From Streptomyces megasporus (lineage in GTDB: Bacteria > Actinomycetota > Actinomycetes > Streptomycetales > Streptomycetaceae), in the NCBI RefSeq assembly GCF_000718985.1, contig NZ_JODL01000023.1, positions 1 to 64,000 on the forward strand: a DNA stretch of 64,000 nt. The letters are read 5' to 3'. Below the pieces are notes generated by a model, which did no database searches, was not told the DNA's origin, and saw only the letters and a list, made by a program, of their open reading frames with translations. The position numbers were made by a program, and so were the translations under genes. Positions within the stretch are counted from its first letter, which is position 1. Each line of letters begins with the position of its first letter. Positions 8,820 through 17,315 of this stretch are shown piece by piece.

Positions 8820-10843
8820 GCGGCCGTGTCCACCTTCTCCATGTCCACCTTCTCCATGCCCACCTTCTCCTTGCCCCCGCTCTCTGTCTCCACGGTCCCT
8901 GTCTCCCCGCTCTCTGTCTCCACGGTCCCGGCCTCCGCGTCCTCCGCCCGCGCCGTCTCCATGACGCGCGCTCCGGGCCGCTCCGAGCCGGAGACCTCAG
9001 AGGCCGCGCTCAGGAGCCGGCCCTGCGCCTCGGCCGCGGCCTTGACCCGCTCCAGGGTCCTGCGCATGCCCTCGCGCAGTTCCCTGGTGTGATTCTCGTG
9101 GCCGCCGAGCATCGTGTTGGCGAAGGACGCGGTGCGCTTGCGCTGGCCGGTGGTCTGTCCGGAGACGTCCCACACCTCGGTGAGCACGGTGCCCCCCTTG
9201 CCGTCGCGTTCCAGCCGGTAGCTCCAGCGCACGCCGTTGGTCGTGGTGCGGAAGGCGAAGAACTTGCCCCGCTCTGTCCGCTCGATCGTATTGGAGGTGA
9301 TCCATACGACCCAGCCGCGCCGGTTGATCCCGATGAACCTCGAGCCGACTCCGCGCTTGTCACCACGCCAATGGCAGCGTCGGCACTCGGGGCTCCACTG
9401 TCCCATCCGCGTCACATCGCTGATGAGGTCCCACACGACCTCGGGAGCGGCGTCGATCCGGATCGACACTTCCTCCGGACGGTGGTCGGCGAGCGACCGG
9501 TACGGGGCGGGAACCCCCGACTTCTTCGCGAGCCTGGCGCCCTTGCGTCGCACTTGGCGGAGCTCGGCCAGGTACGGGTAGTGGTCCACCTGCATGGTGT
9601 GGCGCTTGGACGTGACGTAGCGCTTGGCGAGCTTCTCCTTGTACCGGGTGATCTCCTGCCGCATCTTCTCCTTGGACGGCAGCGCGGCCCTGCCCTGCAG
9701 GAGGTCGGCCACCCAGTGGGACTGCGCCTCTGCGAGCACCGTGGTCGCGCCGAGCGGCTGGAAGAGACCGATGAAGTACAGACCGGAGTGGTGGGGGTCG
9801 ACCACACGGTGGAAGAGGGAGACGTCGTTGTCCGTCGGAGCGATCACGGACTGATCCAGGAACGGGAAGCTGACCCTGTAACCGGTGCTGTAGATGACCG
9901 CGTCGATGACCTCGCTGCTGCCGTCGGTGAAATGCACCGTGTCGCCGTCGAAGTGGGAGACGTTCGGCTTGACGGTGAGACCGCCGTGGCCGAGGCGGGG
10001 CAGCAGGGACTCCGAGACGGTGGGGTGGGAGTTGAACAGCTTGTGGCCCGGCTTCGGCAACCCGAAGTCGGTGACCTTGCCGACCGTCATGCGCAGCAGG
10101 GCGGCCATGACCCAGCGCTGCGTCTCGCGCGGCATCATTCGAGTGATGAAGGGGTTGATCATATCGTCGCCGGGTTTGCCGAACATGAATTTGGGGAAGA
10201 CGTAGCCCCCGGTTCTGACGGACAGGAACGTGCGCTCGGAGACGGTGGAGGTCTCCACCGCGATGTCCGAGGCCGAGTTGCCGAAGCCGAGCACGAGCAC
10301 CCGCTTGCCGGCGTACTCGTCGGGGACACGGTAGTAGTGCGAGTGGATCTGGGTGCCGGTGAAGGTGTCCGCGCCGGGGAAGGCCGGCTCGGGGTCGCGC
10401 GGATCCCAGTGGTGACCGTTGGCCACGATCACCGAGCCATAGTGGCGGATCGTCTTCTCGCCGGTGTCGCGGTGGTGCGCGGTCACGGTCCAGCCGCCGC
10501 CCTCGGCGGGCTCCACATGGGTGACCGAGGTACGGAAGACGATCGATTCGCGGAAGCCGAAGTGGTCGACGTAGTCGTCCAGGTACTGAGCGATCTGGGC
10601 ATGACCGGGGTAGGGCGGATAGTTCTCGGGCATCGGGTAGCTGCGGTACTCGGACAGCTTCTTGGACGTGTTGATGTGCAGGGACTGGTACCCCGAGGAC
10701 ATGCCGTTGTCGTTGAGGTAGCGCCAGTTGCCGCCCACCTGGGAGCCGGCTTCGTAGCAGTCGAAGGCGATCCCGCGCTCGTGCAGGACCTGACAGGCGG
10801 CAAGCCCCGACCAGCCGGCTCCGATGATGCAGACGTTCTCCAT
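8816..10843 (-). CDS. Flavin-containing monooxygenase fused to a C-terminal SRPBCC domain
   Basis: A 675-residue two-domain protein starting at ATG 10843 behind AGGGAGA. Residues 1-~440 are a class B flavin monooxygenase: FAD motif GAGWSG (8-13), the FMO fingerprint FTGTQIHSHY (161-170) and the NADPH-binding GFGNSA (186-191). Such enzymes oxygenate soft nucleophiles (N, S) or perform Baeyer-Villiger reactions. Residues ~455-610 form an SRPBCC (polyketide-cyclase/START-like) ligand-binding domain containing VVWDLISDVTRMGQWSPECR. The last ~50 residues are a low-complexity acidic/lysine tail encoded by tandem DNA repeats. It is the third cistron of a coupled operon with an aldehyde dehydrogenase and a separate SRPBCC protein, suggesting one pathway acting on a hydrophobic substrate (inference). 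Confidence 0.88.
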   Translation of the reverse strand: MENVCIIGAGWSGLAACQVLHERGIAFDCYEAGSQVGGNWRYLNDNGMSSGYQSLHINTSKKLSEYRSYPMPENYPPYPGHAQIAQYLDDYVDHFGFRESIVFRTSVTHVEPAEGGGWTVTAHHRDTGEKTIRHYGSVIVANGHHWDPRDPEPAFPGADTFTGTQIHSHYYRVPDEYAGKRVLVLGFGNSASDIAVETSTVSERTFLSVRTGGYVFPKFMFGKPGDDMINPFITRMMPRETQRWVMAALLRMTVGKVTDFGLPKPGHKLFNSHPTVSESLLPRLGHGGLTVKPNVSHFDGDTVHFTDGSSEVIDAVIYSTGYRVSFPFLDQSVIAPTDNDVSLFHRVVDPHHSGLYFIGLFQPLGATTVLAEAQSHWVADLLQGRAALPSKEKMRQEITRYKEKLAKRYVTSKRHTMQVDHYPYLAELRQVRRKGARLAKKSGVPAPYRSLADHRPEEVSIRIDAAPEVVWDLISDVTRMGQWSPECRRCHWRGDKRGVGSRFIGINRRGWVVWITSNTIERTERGKFFAFRTTTNGVRWSYRLERDGKGGTVLTEVWDVSGQTTGQRKRTASFANTMLGGHENHTRELREGMRRTLERVKAAAEAQGRLLSAASEVSGSERPGARVMETARAEDAEAGTVETESGETGTVETESGGKEKVGMEKVDMEKVDTAA
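8829..8934. repeat. Tandem repeats encoding the tail of the FMO-SRPBCC protein
   Basis: Three consecutive 15-base units (8829-8843, 8844-8858, 8859-8873; the third differs at two bases) encode repeats of a Lys-Val-(Asp/Gly)-Met-Glu type. They are followed by two copies of a 30-base period starting near 8875 and 8905 that encode TVETESG twice. The repeats preserve the reading frame, so the tail length can change without breaking the protein or the coupled downstream gene. Confidence 0.85.
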
Positions 10844-10893
10844 GGTGTGCTTCTCCCTGTGGGCCGAGGCCGATCGGTCTGCCGACCGGCTGT

Positions 10894-11376
10894 TCAGGAC
10901 TGCCGGAGGTGCTCGGACGGGTCTCCCAGGAGGTGGCTGCCGGCGGTGATCCGTGCCGGGCCGGCGACGGCGGAGATCACCTGGTGAGCACTGTTGAGCA
11001 GGACGTGCCCGATGGCCGAGTCGATCGCGCCGGCGAGATGGGGCACGCTCGTGCTGTAACCGATCTCGAAGGCGACCTCGCTGCCGCCGCCGGGGAGGTC
11101 GGTGCTTGTCCAGGCTCCCTTGAGGTGCTGGAAGTCCCCTCTGACCTGCTCGAACTCGATGCGGTACGGCTGCTCGCCGCCAGGCCGTCCACTGCGCTGT
11201 ACCCAGTCGGCGGTGCCGCCGCGGAACGCGAGCACCCACTGCTGGCACCCGTCGTCGGTGTCGGAGACGGAGAGGATGTCCTCGGCGTACGAGGGGAACG
11301 CCGTCTGGTCGACGAGGTGCCGCATCACGTCGGCGGCCGTGGCCGGAACTGTCGCCTTCAGTACGCGGGTCGTCAT
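10894..11376 (-). CDS. SRPBCC family protein (polyketide cyclase/aromatase-like)
   Basis: A stand-alone 160-residue SRPBCC protein beginning MTTRVLKATVPATAADVMRH, with the expected helix-grip order: an N-terminal strand, a short helical segment, FPSYAEDILSVS, repeated strands and a long C-terminal helix. Such proteins bind hydrophobic ligands or catalyse cyclisation; the ligand is unknown. Its ATG (11374-11376) overlaps the stop of the aldehyde dehydrogenase in an ATGA junction. It lies about 50 bp upstream of the FMO-SRPBCC fusion, so the operon carries two SRPBCC domains in separate polypeptides. Confidence 0.82.
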   Translation of the reverse strand: MTTRVLKATVPATAADVMRHLVDQTAFPSYAEDILSVSDTDDGCQQWVLAFRGGTADWVQRSGRPGGEQPYRIEFEQVRGDFQHLKGAWTSTDLPGGGSEVAFEIGYSTSVPHLAGAIDSAIGHVLLNSAHQVISAVAGPARITAGSHLLGDPSEHLRQS

Positions 11377-12962
11377 GACGCGTGCTCCTTGTCGGCCGCC
11401 GGGTGCAGGATGCTGACGCCCTGCAGGCGTGTGGTGCGCAGCATCGGATGGCTCGCCTCTCCGAAGGCGCCACCGGTCAGGCCGGGGCCGCCCTGGTTGG
11501 GCAGGAAGGGGACGAAGCCACTGTGCGAGTCGTTGATCTTGAGGTTGCCGGCGTTGGTGACCCCGTTCAGGAACCGTCGGATCGTCGCGTCGCAGGTTGA
11601 CCAGACGGAATTGCGCAGGCCGTACGCGTTGGAGTTCACGAAGGCCAGCACCTCCTCCAGGAGGTCCTCGTCCGTGGCGCCGGACTCGGGCACGATGATC
11701 GGCAGCAACGGGAAGAAGGTCTCGTCACGAACGACGGAGAGCGACCGGGCGCCCTGAAGTCCCTCGACACGGACAATGCTCGGCTCGACGAAGAACCCGG
11801 TGCTCGACGGTGAGCCGTCCACTTCGAGACGGCGTCCGCCGTGGACGAGCTTCGCGCCCTTGGCGAGCGCCTCACCGAGGCAGCCGAAGAACCAGTCCAC
11901 ACCGAGCACCGGAGTGAGGACCACACCCGCCTCATCGGGATAGCCGGGCTTGATCTCCTTGGTGGCCACGACCAGTCGCTCGATGAGTTCGTCGGCGATC
12001 GCCGGGTGGGCGACGACCTGGTTCGGTACGTTGCAGATCTGGCCGGAGTTCAGGAAGAACTGGGTGATGGTCTCCACCGCGGCGTCCAGGTCGGCGTCGT
12101 GCCACACCACGCAGCAGTCGTTCCCCGCGAGTTCCAGGATCGGCTTCTTGCCCGCGGCGATCGCGTCGGCCTCGAACTCGAGACCTTTCTTGCTGCCGCC
12201 GAAGAAGAGGATGTCGTCGACGTGCTCACTGGCCAGCCAGGTCTCCAGCATGGGAGCCCCACAGAACGCGTTGAGTGTGCCCGCCGGTGCGCCCATCTCC
12301 TCCAGAACGGGCGCCACCACTTCCCGCATCGCATACATACAACTGAGCGAGACCCCGCGCGGCGCCCGCACCACCACCGTGTTGCCGGCGAGCATGGCGG
12401 TGAGGCCGTTCAACGCGTTCACGGTGGCGGCGTTCTGCGGTGGATTGATGCAGACGACTCCGTCGGGAATCCGTCGCAGAATCATCTCGCGCTCACCGTC
12501 TTGGCGCCGGAACTCCAACTGCTCGGCGCACCATTCGAGCGTTTCCTTGCTCCAACTGGTGAACGGAATTCCAGTGATCATTCCCTCGGCTGCGGACCGG
12601 GGCGTTCCTTCGGCGACCAGGAGCTCGACGAGCGGCTCCCGGTGCTCCAACAGCCGCTCCCCGATCCGCCGTCCCACCTCCAACCGCCTTGAAATCGGCA
12701 CCTGTCGCCATTGCTCGGCGGCCCGCGCAGCCGCCTCCAGCGCGAGTTCCGCCATCCTGTCGTCAGCGACCACACAGGCCCCGACGACACGTTCCCCCGC
12801 CGTGCTCGAATCGACGATTCCCAGGTCGAGGTCGCGTTTGAGACGCAGGCTGGGGAAAGTGTCCTCGATGAGGGAACGGGCGGTAACGGTGTGTACGAGC
12901 TGTGGATTGTCGCCGGTGACGTCCCGGCCACCGATGTAGGCCGGAAATATTCCGAACTTCAT
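11373..12962 (-). CDS. Aldehyde dehydrogenase family protein
   Basis: A 529-residue NAD(P)-dependent aldehyde dehydrogenase. The catalytic cysteine is Cys310 in NSGQICNVP, and the general-base region is PILELAGND near 270. Cofactor-loop motifs INPPQNAA and LAGNTVVVRAP precede them. I chose ATG 12962 because AAGGGGA lies 6-13 bases upstream; an earlier ATG in frame lacks such a site. It is the first gene of the overlapping four-gene minus-strand operon, so its promoter should be in 12963-13100. The N-terminal extension KFGIFPAYIGG is not typical of betaine-aldehyde enzymes, and the substrate cannot be named. By context it may process an aldehyde made or consumed by the FMO. Confidence 0.87.
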   Translation of the reverse strand: MKFGIFPAYIGGRDVTGDNPQLVHTVTARSLIEDTFPSLRLKRDLDLGIVDSSTAGERVVGACVVADDRMAELALEAAARAAEQWRQVPISRRLEVGRRIGERLLEHREPLVELLVAEGTPRSAAEGMITGIPFTSWSKETLEWCAEQLEFRRQDGEREMILRRIPDGVVCINPPQNAATVNALNGLTAMLAGNTVVVRAPRGVSLSCMYAMREVVAPVLEEMGAPAGTLNAFCGAPMLETWLASEHVDDILFFGGSKKGLEFEADAIAAGKKPILELAGNDCCVVWHDADLDAAVETITQFFLNSGQICNVPNQVVAHPAIADELIERLVVATKEIKPGYPDEAGVVLTPVLGVDWFFGCLGEALAKGAKLVHGGRRLEVDGSPSSTGFFVEPSIVRVEGLQGARSLSVVRDETFFPLLPIIVPESGATDEDLLEEVLAFVNSNAYGLRNSVWSTCDATIRRFLNGVTNAGNLKINDSHSGFVPFLPNQGGPGLTGGAFGEASHPMLRTTRLQGVSILHPAADKEHAS

Positions 12963-13149
12963 TTCGTCCCCTTCAGTCAGTCCGAACACGGCTGACATTT
13001 GACCCCAAACTATGGGGCTCCTTCGCCGGGAACAATCAATCCGCCATTAGACCTGCTTATTGGCCCGATGAGACCGGACGGTCTCCACGGTCTCGGTCAG
13101 GCCCTTGAGCCCGATGCCCCCATGGATGTCAAGCCGCGTGGCCGCGGGA

Positions 13150-13450
13150 GGACGGACAGCGGAGCGAGGCGATGACGCGGGGGATCTCACGGGCGGCGCA
13201 CCGCTTCGGGTCCGGATGACATCCCGCTTCGTCTTGCTCTCTGCCGTGCGGCATCGCAGGCGGGTTCGGGACCGTCTTCCCAGCGCGGACGGGAGAGCAC
13301 GATGCGGTGGAGGGCCGCGCCGGCCTGCCGGTTCCCGCCGCGGTTGAGCCGTCGGCGTTGGCTCTTGCCGGAGAAGCGTTCGACCGGACCGGCGCCGGAC
13401 AGAGCAGCGAGGGACGCCTTGTCGCGGAGACGGTCGTGGGTGTCGCCGCC
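13150..13450 (-). pseudogene. IS110-family transposase, C-terminal remnant
   Basis: The minus strand encodes RLRDKASLAALSGAGPVE, then RRRLNRGGNRQAGAALHRI, and in a shifted frame AAREIPRVI. These match the C-terminal (transposase_20) part of IS110-type transposases, normally GAAPVxxSSGKxxRHRLNRGGDRxAN...LHxI...AREIxR. At least one frameshift separates the blocks and the N-terminal DEDD domain is missing. Confidence 0.72.
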
Positions 13451-13589
13451 CTGCGGTGGCCGGGCAACGCGGGCGCGAACACCGCCACCGGCCACATCAG
13501 CGCCGCCCACCTCGCCTTGGCCGGCTGCCGAAGAAGCATCGGCAGGCCGGCGGGGGCTGATCCGCCGCGCCTCCGGTGGCGGGACGCAC

Positions 13590-13796
13590 GAGTCCGTCGC
13601 CGAGCTCACCGGCGATGTCCTGGGCTACCGGCCGACGGGCATGCGGCTCATCCCGCGCAAGGAACGCCCCCGTTCAGGCGTCCGGTTGAGGATCACGGAC
13701 GCGGACGGCAGGCGGATCACCCGCCTCGCCACCAACACCACCGACCGGCCGATCGTCGCCCTCGAGTTCACACACCCGCCGAGAGAGTGGGCCTGA
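13590..13796 (+). pseudogene. IS1380-family transposase, internal fragment
   Basis: About 65 residues containing YRPTGMRLIPRKERPRSGV and RLRITDADGRRITRLATNT resemble the middle of IS1380 transposases (RLIxRRERPHPGAQLR...DGxRxTxxATNT). A stop follows at 13796 and no flanking transposase sequence is recognisable. Confidence 0.72.
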
Positions 13797-14014
13797 TGGC
13801 CCGCGTCACCGAGCGAAGGGAGCTGATCGACCCGGAGAAGGCAGGCGCGATCCGTTACCGCCATCGAGACTCGGTCATTCCCCCGCCCTGGCCGGCCACC
13901 GATGAGGACGCGCGACACGGGAGCTTCGCGGGGCTTGTGGGAAGCCCGCTGCATTGAGAGGTGCCCGGCTGGGGTCGGGGAGCGTCCTGGGGAAACAGGC
14001 CGGCCACATCCGCG

Positions 14015-14120
14015 CTTGTAACGTTCGTCGACGAGCACCAGGACCGCTTTGGCGGTGTCGAGCCGATCCGCCGCGCGCTGACCGAGCACGAGTGCGGCAT
14101 CGCCCCCTGGCGCACCGGCA
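14015..14120 (+). pseudogene. IS3-family transposase orfB, N-terminal fragment
   Basis: About 30 residues reading TFVDEHQDRFGGVEPI then RRALTEHECGIAP match the HTH_21 region of IS3-family OrfB proteins. The frame degenerates on both sides. It is the third transposase family within 1 kb, so 13.1-14.2 kb is a relic insertion cluster with no functional gene. Confidence 0.72.
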
Positions 14121-14450
14121 TCGCCGCTGGCCTTCGCCACCACTCGCGCAGCTCCACCCCTGACCGCTCTCGGCGTCACGTGATCGGACCGGATGGACTC
14201 ACCGGATGACGCCGCCCTGTCCCACGCAGCGAAGGTGCGTCACGACTGGAGGCAGGAATGGGGCATGACCGACACATCCCCCGAGGGGTTCGGCGAGATA
14301 CGAATCCATGGGCGATCCCGAGTCCTTCGTGCTGGAATCCCTCTGCGGTTCACCTCGCGCTGTTCTCGTCGGACAGCAGAGCGGGCCGAGTGCCTGCTCG
14401 TGGCGGCATATCGATCAGCAGGGCGGACAAGTCGACTGCGGGGCCTTGTG

Positions 14451-14924
14451 ATGCACATGGAGATCGAGCGCAAGTTCAAGATTTCAGACGACTGGACGGT
14501 GCCGCGGGACGTGGCGCGGCAACGAGTGAGACAGGCCTACCTCACTTCCCCCGGATCCGACTCCGAGATTCGAGTCAGGGAGAAGGGAGAGGTGCGAGTG
14601 CTTACGGTGAAGTCGCCCGTCGCGGATGCCGGCTCCCTGGTCCGGAAGGAAGTCGAGTTCGAGATCGACGACGAGGTTTTCGAGCAGTTGTGGGAGATGG
14701 CTCGAGGGCACAGCCTGAGCAAGATCCGCTCGATCGTTCCGGTGGGCGACCGAGTCGCCGCGGTTGATGTCTACGAAGGTCCGTTGGCGGGTCTGTGTGT
14801 CGTTGAGGTCGAGTTCGACAGCGTCGATACAGCCAAGGCTTTCATCCCGCCCAGTTGGTTCGGGGAAGAGGTCACGGATGATCCCGCCTGGAGCAACCGT
14901 GAACTTGCCGCAGTTTATGCATGA
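14451..14924 (+). CDS. CYTH domain protein
   Basis: A 157-residue CYTH (adenylate cyclase/thiamine-triphosphatase-like) protein. The signature ExExK occurs as EIERKFKI right at the N-terminus, followed by QAYLTSPGSDSEIRVREK and LTVKSP, and later EVEFDSVDTAKAF, giving the alternating charged strands of the triphosphate-binding tunnel. Proteins of this family bind inorganic or organic triphosphates; many bacterial ones hydrolyse tripolyphosphate. Start ATG 14451, with ATG 14457 in frame as an alternative; neither has a strong ribosome-binding site. It sits alone between transposase relics and a small acidic protein gene. Confidence 0.85.
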   Translation: MHMEIERKFKISDDWTVPRDVARQRVRQAYLTSPGSDSEIRVREKGEVRVLTVKSPVADAGSLVRKEVEFEIDDEVFEQLWEMARGHSLSKIRSIVPVGDRVAAVDVYEGPLAGLCVVEVEFDSVDTAKAFIPPSWFGEEVTDDPAWSNRELAAVYA

Positions 14925-15114
14925 AGCAGTTGTGCCGCAGGGGTGGAACATATCTTCCTGATCCCGAGGCGCCGCTCGTGGACTCGAATAGAACCCATGA
15001 CGAGAGGGTCTGTTTTCTTGAACAACCAGGGAGCTCTTTTCAACCTCAGCAGGGCTGCCGGCGCGACTCGCCCCCGGTTGAGCCGGGCGGAGGCTCTGGG
15101 GGCAGGATGCCTTC

Positions 15115-15450
15115 GTGCCCACCATGGTTGTTGAGACCCACGTACCGTTGCAGCCGACGCCCGACCTAGCGGACGGCGCCTACCCGTTTCCCTGGATCGA
15201 GGAGGTCGAGGATTTCCTGTCCGATCTCGAAGACCAAGGTGACGTGGAAGTCTTCGACGAGGGAGAGGAGGACGGGGGCGTCTACGTCTTCTTCGTCACC
15301 GGAGCCGGTGAGGGGGATCTTCTGGCGGTGGCGTCCCGCGTGGCTGCGCTGCCTGGGGTCCCGGCGGGAACGGTTGCGTTCGTCAGTACCGACGAGGCCG
15401 AGGAGTTCGGTCTGGGACGACGGGTGGCGCTTCCACTGCCTGCGCCCTGA
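15115..15450 (+). CDS. Small acidic hypothetical protein
   Basis: A 111-residue strongly acidic protein (GTG 15115, or ATG 15124 in frame) preceded by a GGGGGCAGGA-like site. The middle reads WIEEVEDFLSDLEDQGDVEVFDEGEEDGG followed by VYVFFVTGAGEGDLLAVASRVAALPGVPAG. It has alpha/beta-like periodicity and no signal peptide. The composition resembles immunity or ratio-type small proteins of Streptomyces, but I do not recognise a family and propose no function. It lies just upstream of the intact IS5-type transposase. Confidence 0.6.
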   Translation: MPTMVVETHVPLQPTPDLADGAYPFPWIEEVEDFLSDLEDQGDVEVFDEGEEDGGVYVFFVTGAGEGDLLAVASRVAALPGVPAGTVAFVSTDEAEEFGLGRRVALPLPAP

Positions 15451-15585
15451 AGACCGGTGCGGCACCTCTGCCCCTGCCCAGGTCGGTGCAAGTCGCGCTT
15501 CAGCGGGGCGCCGCGTGTGGGGCGAAGTGAAGCTCCTGGTAGACGAGTTGTCGACCGAGATCAACCTGTCCGCCCGGAGCTTCGC

Positions 15586-16350
15586 ATGCTTGTCTACCCA
15601 TCGGGACTCGATCCGTCCAGTTCAGCCCTGCGGTTCCTGACCGGGAAGCTGACGGCCCTGCGCCGTGAGCGCGGAACACGGTGGCGCCGACTCGGAACGG
15701 ACCGGCAGGCCCTGCTCGTCCTGGCCCACCTGCGATGCGGACACACCTACGCCCAGCTGGCCACCGGGTTCGGCATCAGCCTCAGCACCGTCTACCGGTA
15801 CGTGAGCGAGGCCGTCGAACTACTGGCCGCCCTCGCTCCCGACCTCGCCGCAGCGGTACGCGCCGCTTCCCGCAAAGCCTTCGTGATCCTGGACGGAACC
15901 CTTTTGCCCATCGACCGCATCGTTGCTGACCAGCCCTTCTATTTCGGCAAACACAAGAAACACGGTATGAACGTCCAAGTCCTGGCCGACCCGGCAGGCA
16001 GACTGCTGTGGGCCTCACCTGCGCTGCCCGGAGCCGTTCACGACCTTCGTGCGACCCGAGAACACGGCATCGTCGACTCCCTGGCTGGGGCCGGCATCCG
16101 CTGCTGGGCCGACAAGGGATACCAAGGAGCCGGCGGAACCGTCCGCGTGCCGTACCGCGGTCGCCGGGAGAAGCTCTCCGCAGGTCAGCAGGCCGTCAAC
16201 CGGGCCCATGCCAAAATCCGGGCGCTAGGTGAGCAGGCCATGGCCACGCTCAAGACCTGGCGCCTCCTGCGCAAGCTGCGGTGCAGCACCACCCGCATCA
16301 CCAGCCTTGTTCAGGCCGTCTTCACCCTCCATCTGACCTGCTCAGAGTGA
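15586..16350 (+). mobile_element. IS5-type transposase, apparently intact
   Basis: A 254-residue DDE transposase. An N-terminal helix-turn-helix (HTYAQLATGFGISLSTVYRYV) is followed by the DDE_Tnp_4 core: FVILDGTLLPIDRI (first Asp), ALPGAVHDLRA and IRCWADKGYQGAG (second Asp), then LGEQAMATLKTWRLLRKLR (final Glu). ATG 15586 to the TGA ending at 16350 is uninterrupted. I could not identify clear terminal inverted repeats. The right end must be very close to the stop, because sequence from about 16370 already reads as the MFS transporter. It probably inserted into that transporter gene. Confidence 0.85.
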
Positions 16351-16389
16351 GGATGGAAAAGGCTCACGGTCGGTTCCCTGATCCATGCC

Positions 16390-17286
16390 ATGAGCGGCAA
16401 GGAGAACCGGATCACTGCCAGGGCTCAGTTGAGAACCGCCACCAACGTGGGTCTGGGCGTGGGCACGCTGATCGCGGGTGGGGCGCTGCTGGTGGACACG
16501 ACGGCGGCGTACACCTTCGTGGTGGCCGGCAATGCCCTCCTCTTCGGCTTCGCCGCCGCCATGCTGGTCGGTGTGAACGTCGAACACCGCCGGGTGCCCC
16601 TCGTTGCCGAGGCAGACGCTGTCCGCCGTCCGGGTCCGCTGCGTGACTACCGCTATCTTGCCGTGACCGCCGCGAACGGGCTCTTGGCATTGCATGTGAG
16701 CGTGTTGAGCTTCGCCCTGCCGCTCTGGGGGGCCAACCATGCCGAAGCACCCAAGTGGTCGATCGCCATGGTCATGATCGTGAACACGATCCTCGTCGTC
16801 CTTTTCCAGGTACGGGCCAGCCGTCGGGCGAGTGCGGTCCCGCAGGCAGCCCGGATGGCGCGGGTGACCGGTGTCGTCTTCGCTGTGGCCTGCCTGACGA
16901 TGGCGGTCACCGAGTCACTGGGGCCGATCCTCTGCGTTGCCGTCCTCCTGCTGTGGGCCGTGATCTACACCATCGGTGAACTATGGCAGACCTCTGCCGA
17001 GTTCTGCTTCGGATTCGAGCCGGCGCCCGATGATGCCCAGGGCGCCTACCAGAGCGTCTTCGCGTTGGGCCCAGGTGTGATGCGCGCCCTCGCCCCGACG
17101 CTGCTGGCCACGCTGGTCCTCGGAAACGGAACCGTGGGCTGGACCGCACTCGCGGGATTCTTCCTGGTGTCCGGACTTCTGGCCTCCACTGCGGCCCTGT
17201 CGGCACACCGCAACCGGGACACGTTCCGGCGGCCCGCCGCACTCTCCTTGGCACAGCCGGCGGAGCGGAGCGTGACCTCCTCATAA
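16390..17286 (+). CDS. MFS transporter, truncated at its 5' end by the adjacent IS (probable pseudogene)
   Basis: The last 298 residues of a major facilitator superfamily permease: ITARAQLRTATNVGLGVG, roughly eight hydrophobic helices, and a C-terminal half lacking any signal peptide. Typical members are ~400 residues, so the first three or four helices are missing. The open frame extends upstream of ATG 16390 as GSLIHAMSGK, which looks like ordinary MFS sequence, up to the end of the IS5-type transposase at 16350. The intact gene was therefore probably cut by that insertion. It lies 29 bp upstream of the C39-like gene and was probably the first cistron, an exporter, of that operon. Confidence 0.75.
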   Translation: MSGKENRITARAQLRTATNVGLGVGTLIAGGALLVDTTAAYTFVVAGNALLFGFAAAMLVGVNVEHRRVPLVAEADAVRRPGPLRDYRYLAVTAANGLLALHVSVLSFALPLWGANHAEAPKWSIAMVMIVNTILVVLFQVRASRRASAVPQAARMARVTGVVFAVACLTMAVTESLGPILCVAVLLLWAVIYTIGELWQTSAEFCFGFEPAPDDAQGAYQSVFALGPGVMRALAPTLLATLVLGNGTVGWTALAGFFLVSGLLASTAALSAHRNRDTFRRPAALSLAQPAERSVTSS

Positions 17287-17315
17287 AGTCCCAGAAACCG
17301 AGTACCAAGGTGACC

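Noticed and set aside
8817..8940. Repeats considered as a CRISPR-like array
   Set aside because: Units are contiguous without spacers, in frame, and lie inside a coding sequence.
13307..13957. Apparent 216-codon gene among the IS relics
   Set aside because: Its translation is the out-of-phase reading of IS110 and IS1380 fragments; no independent family features.
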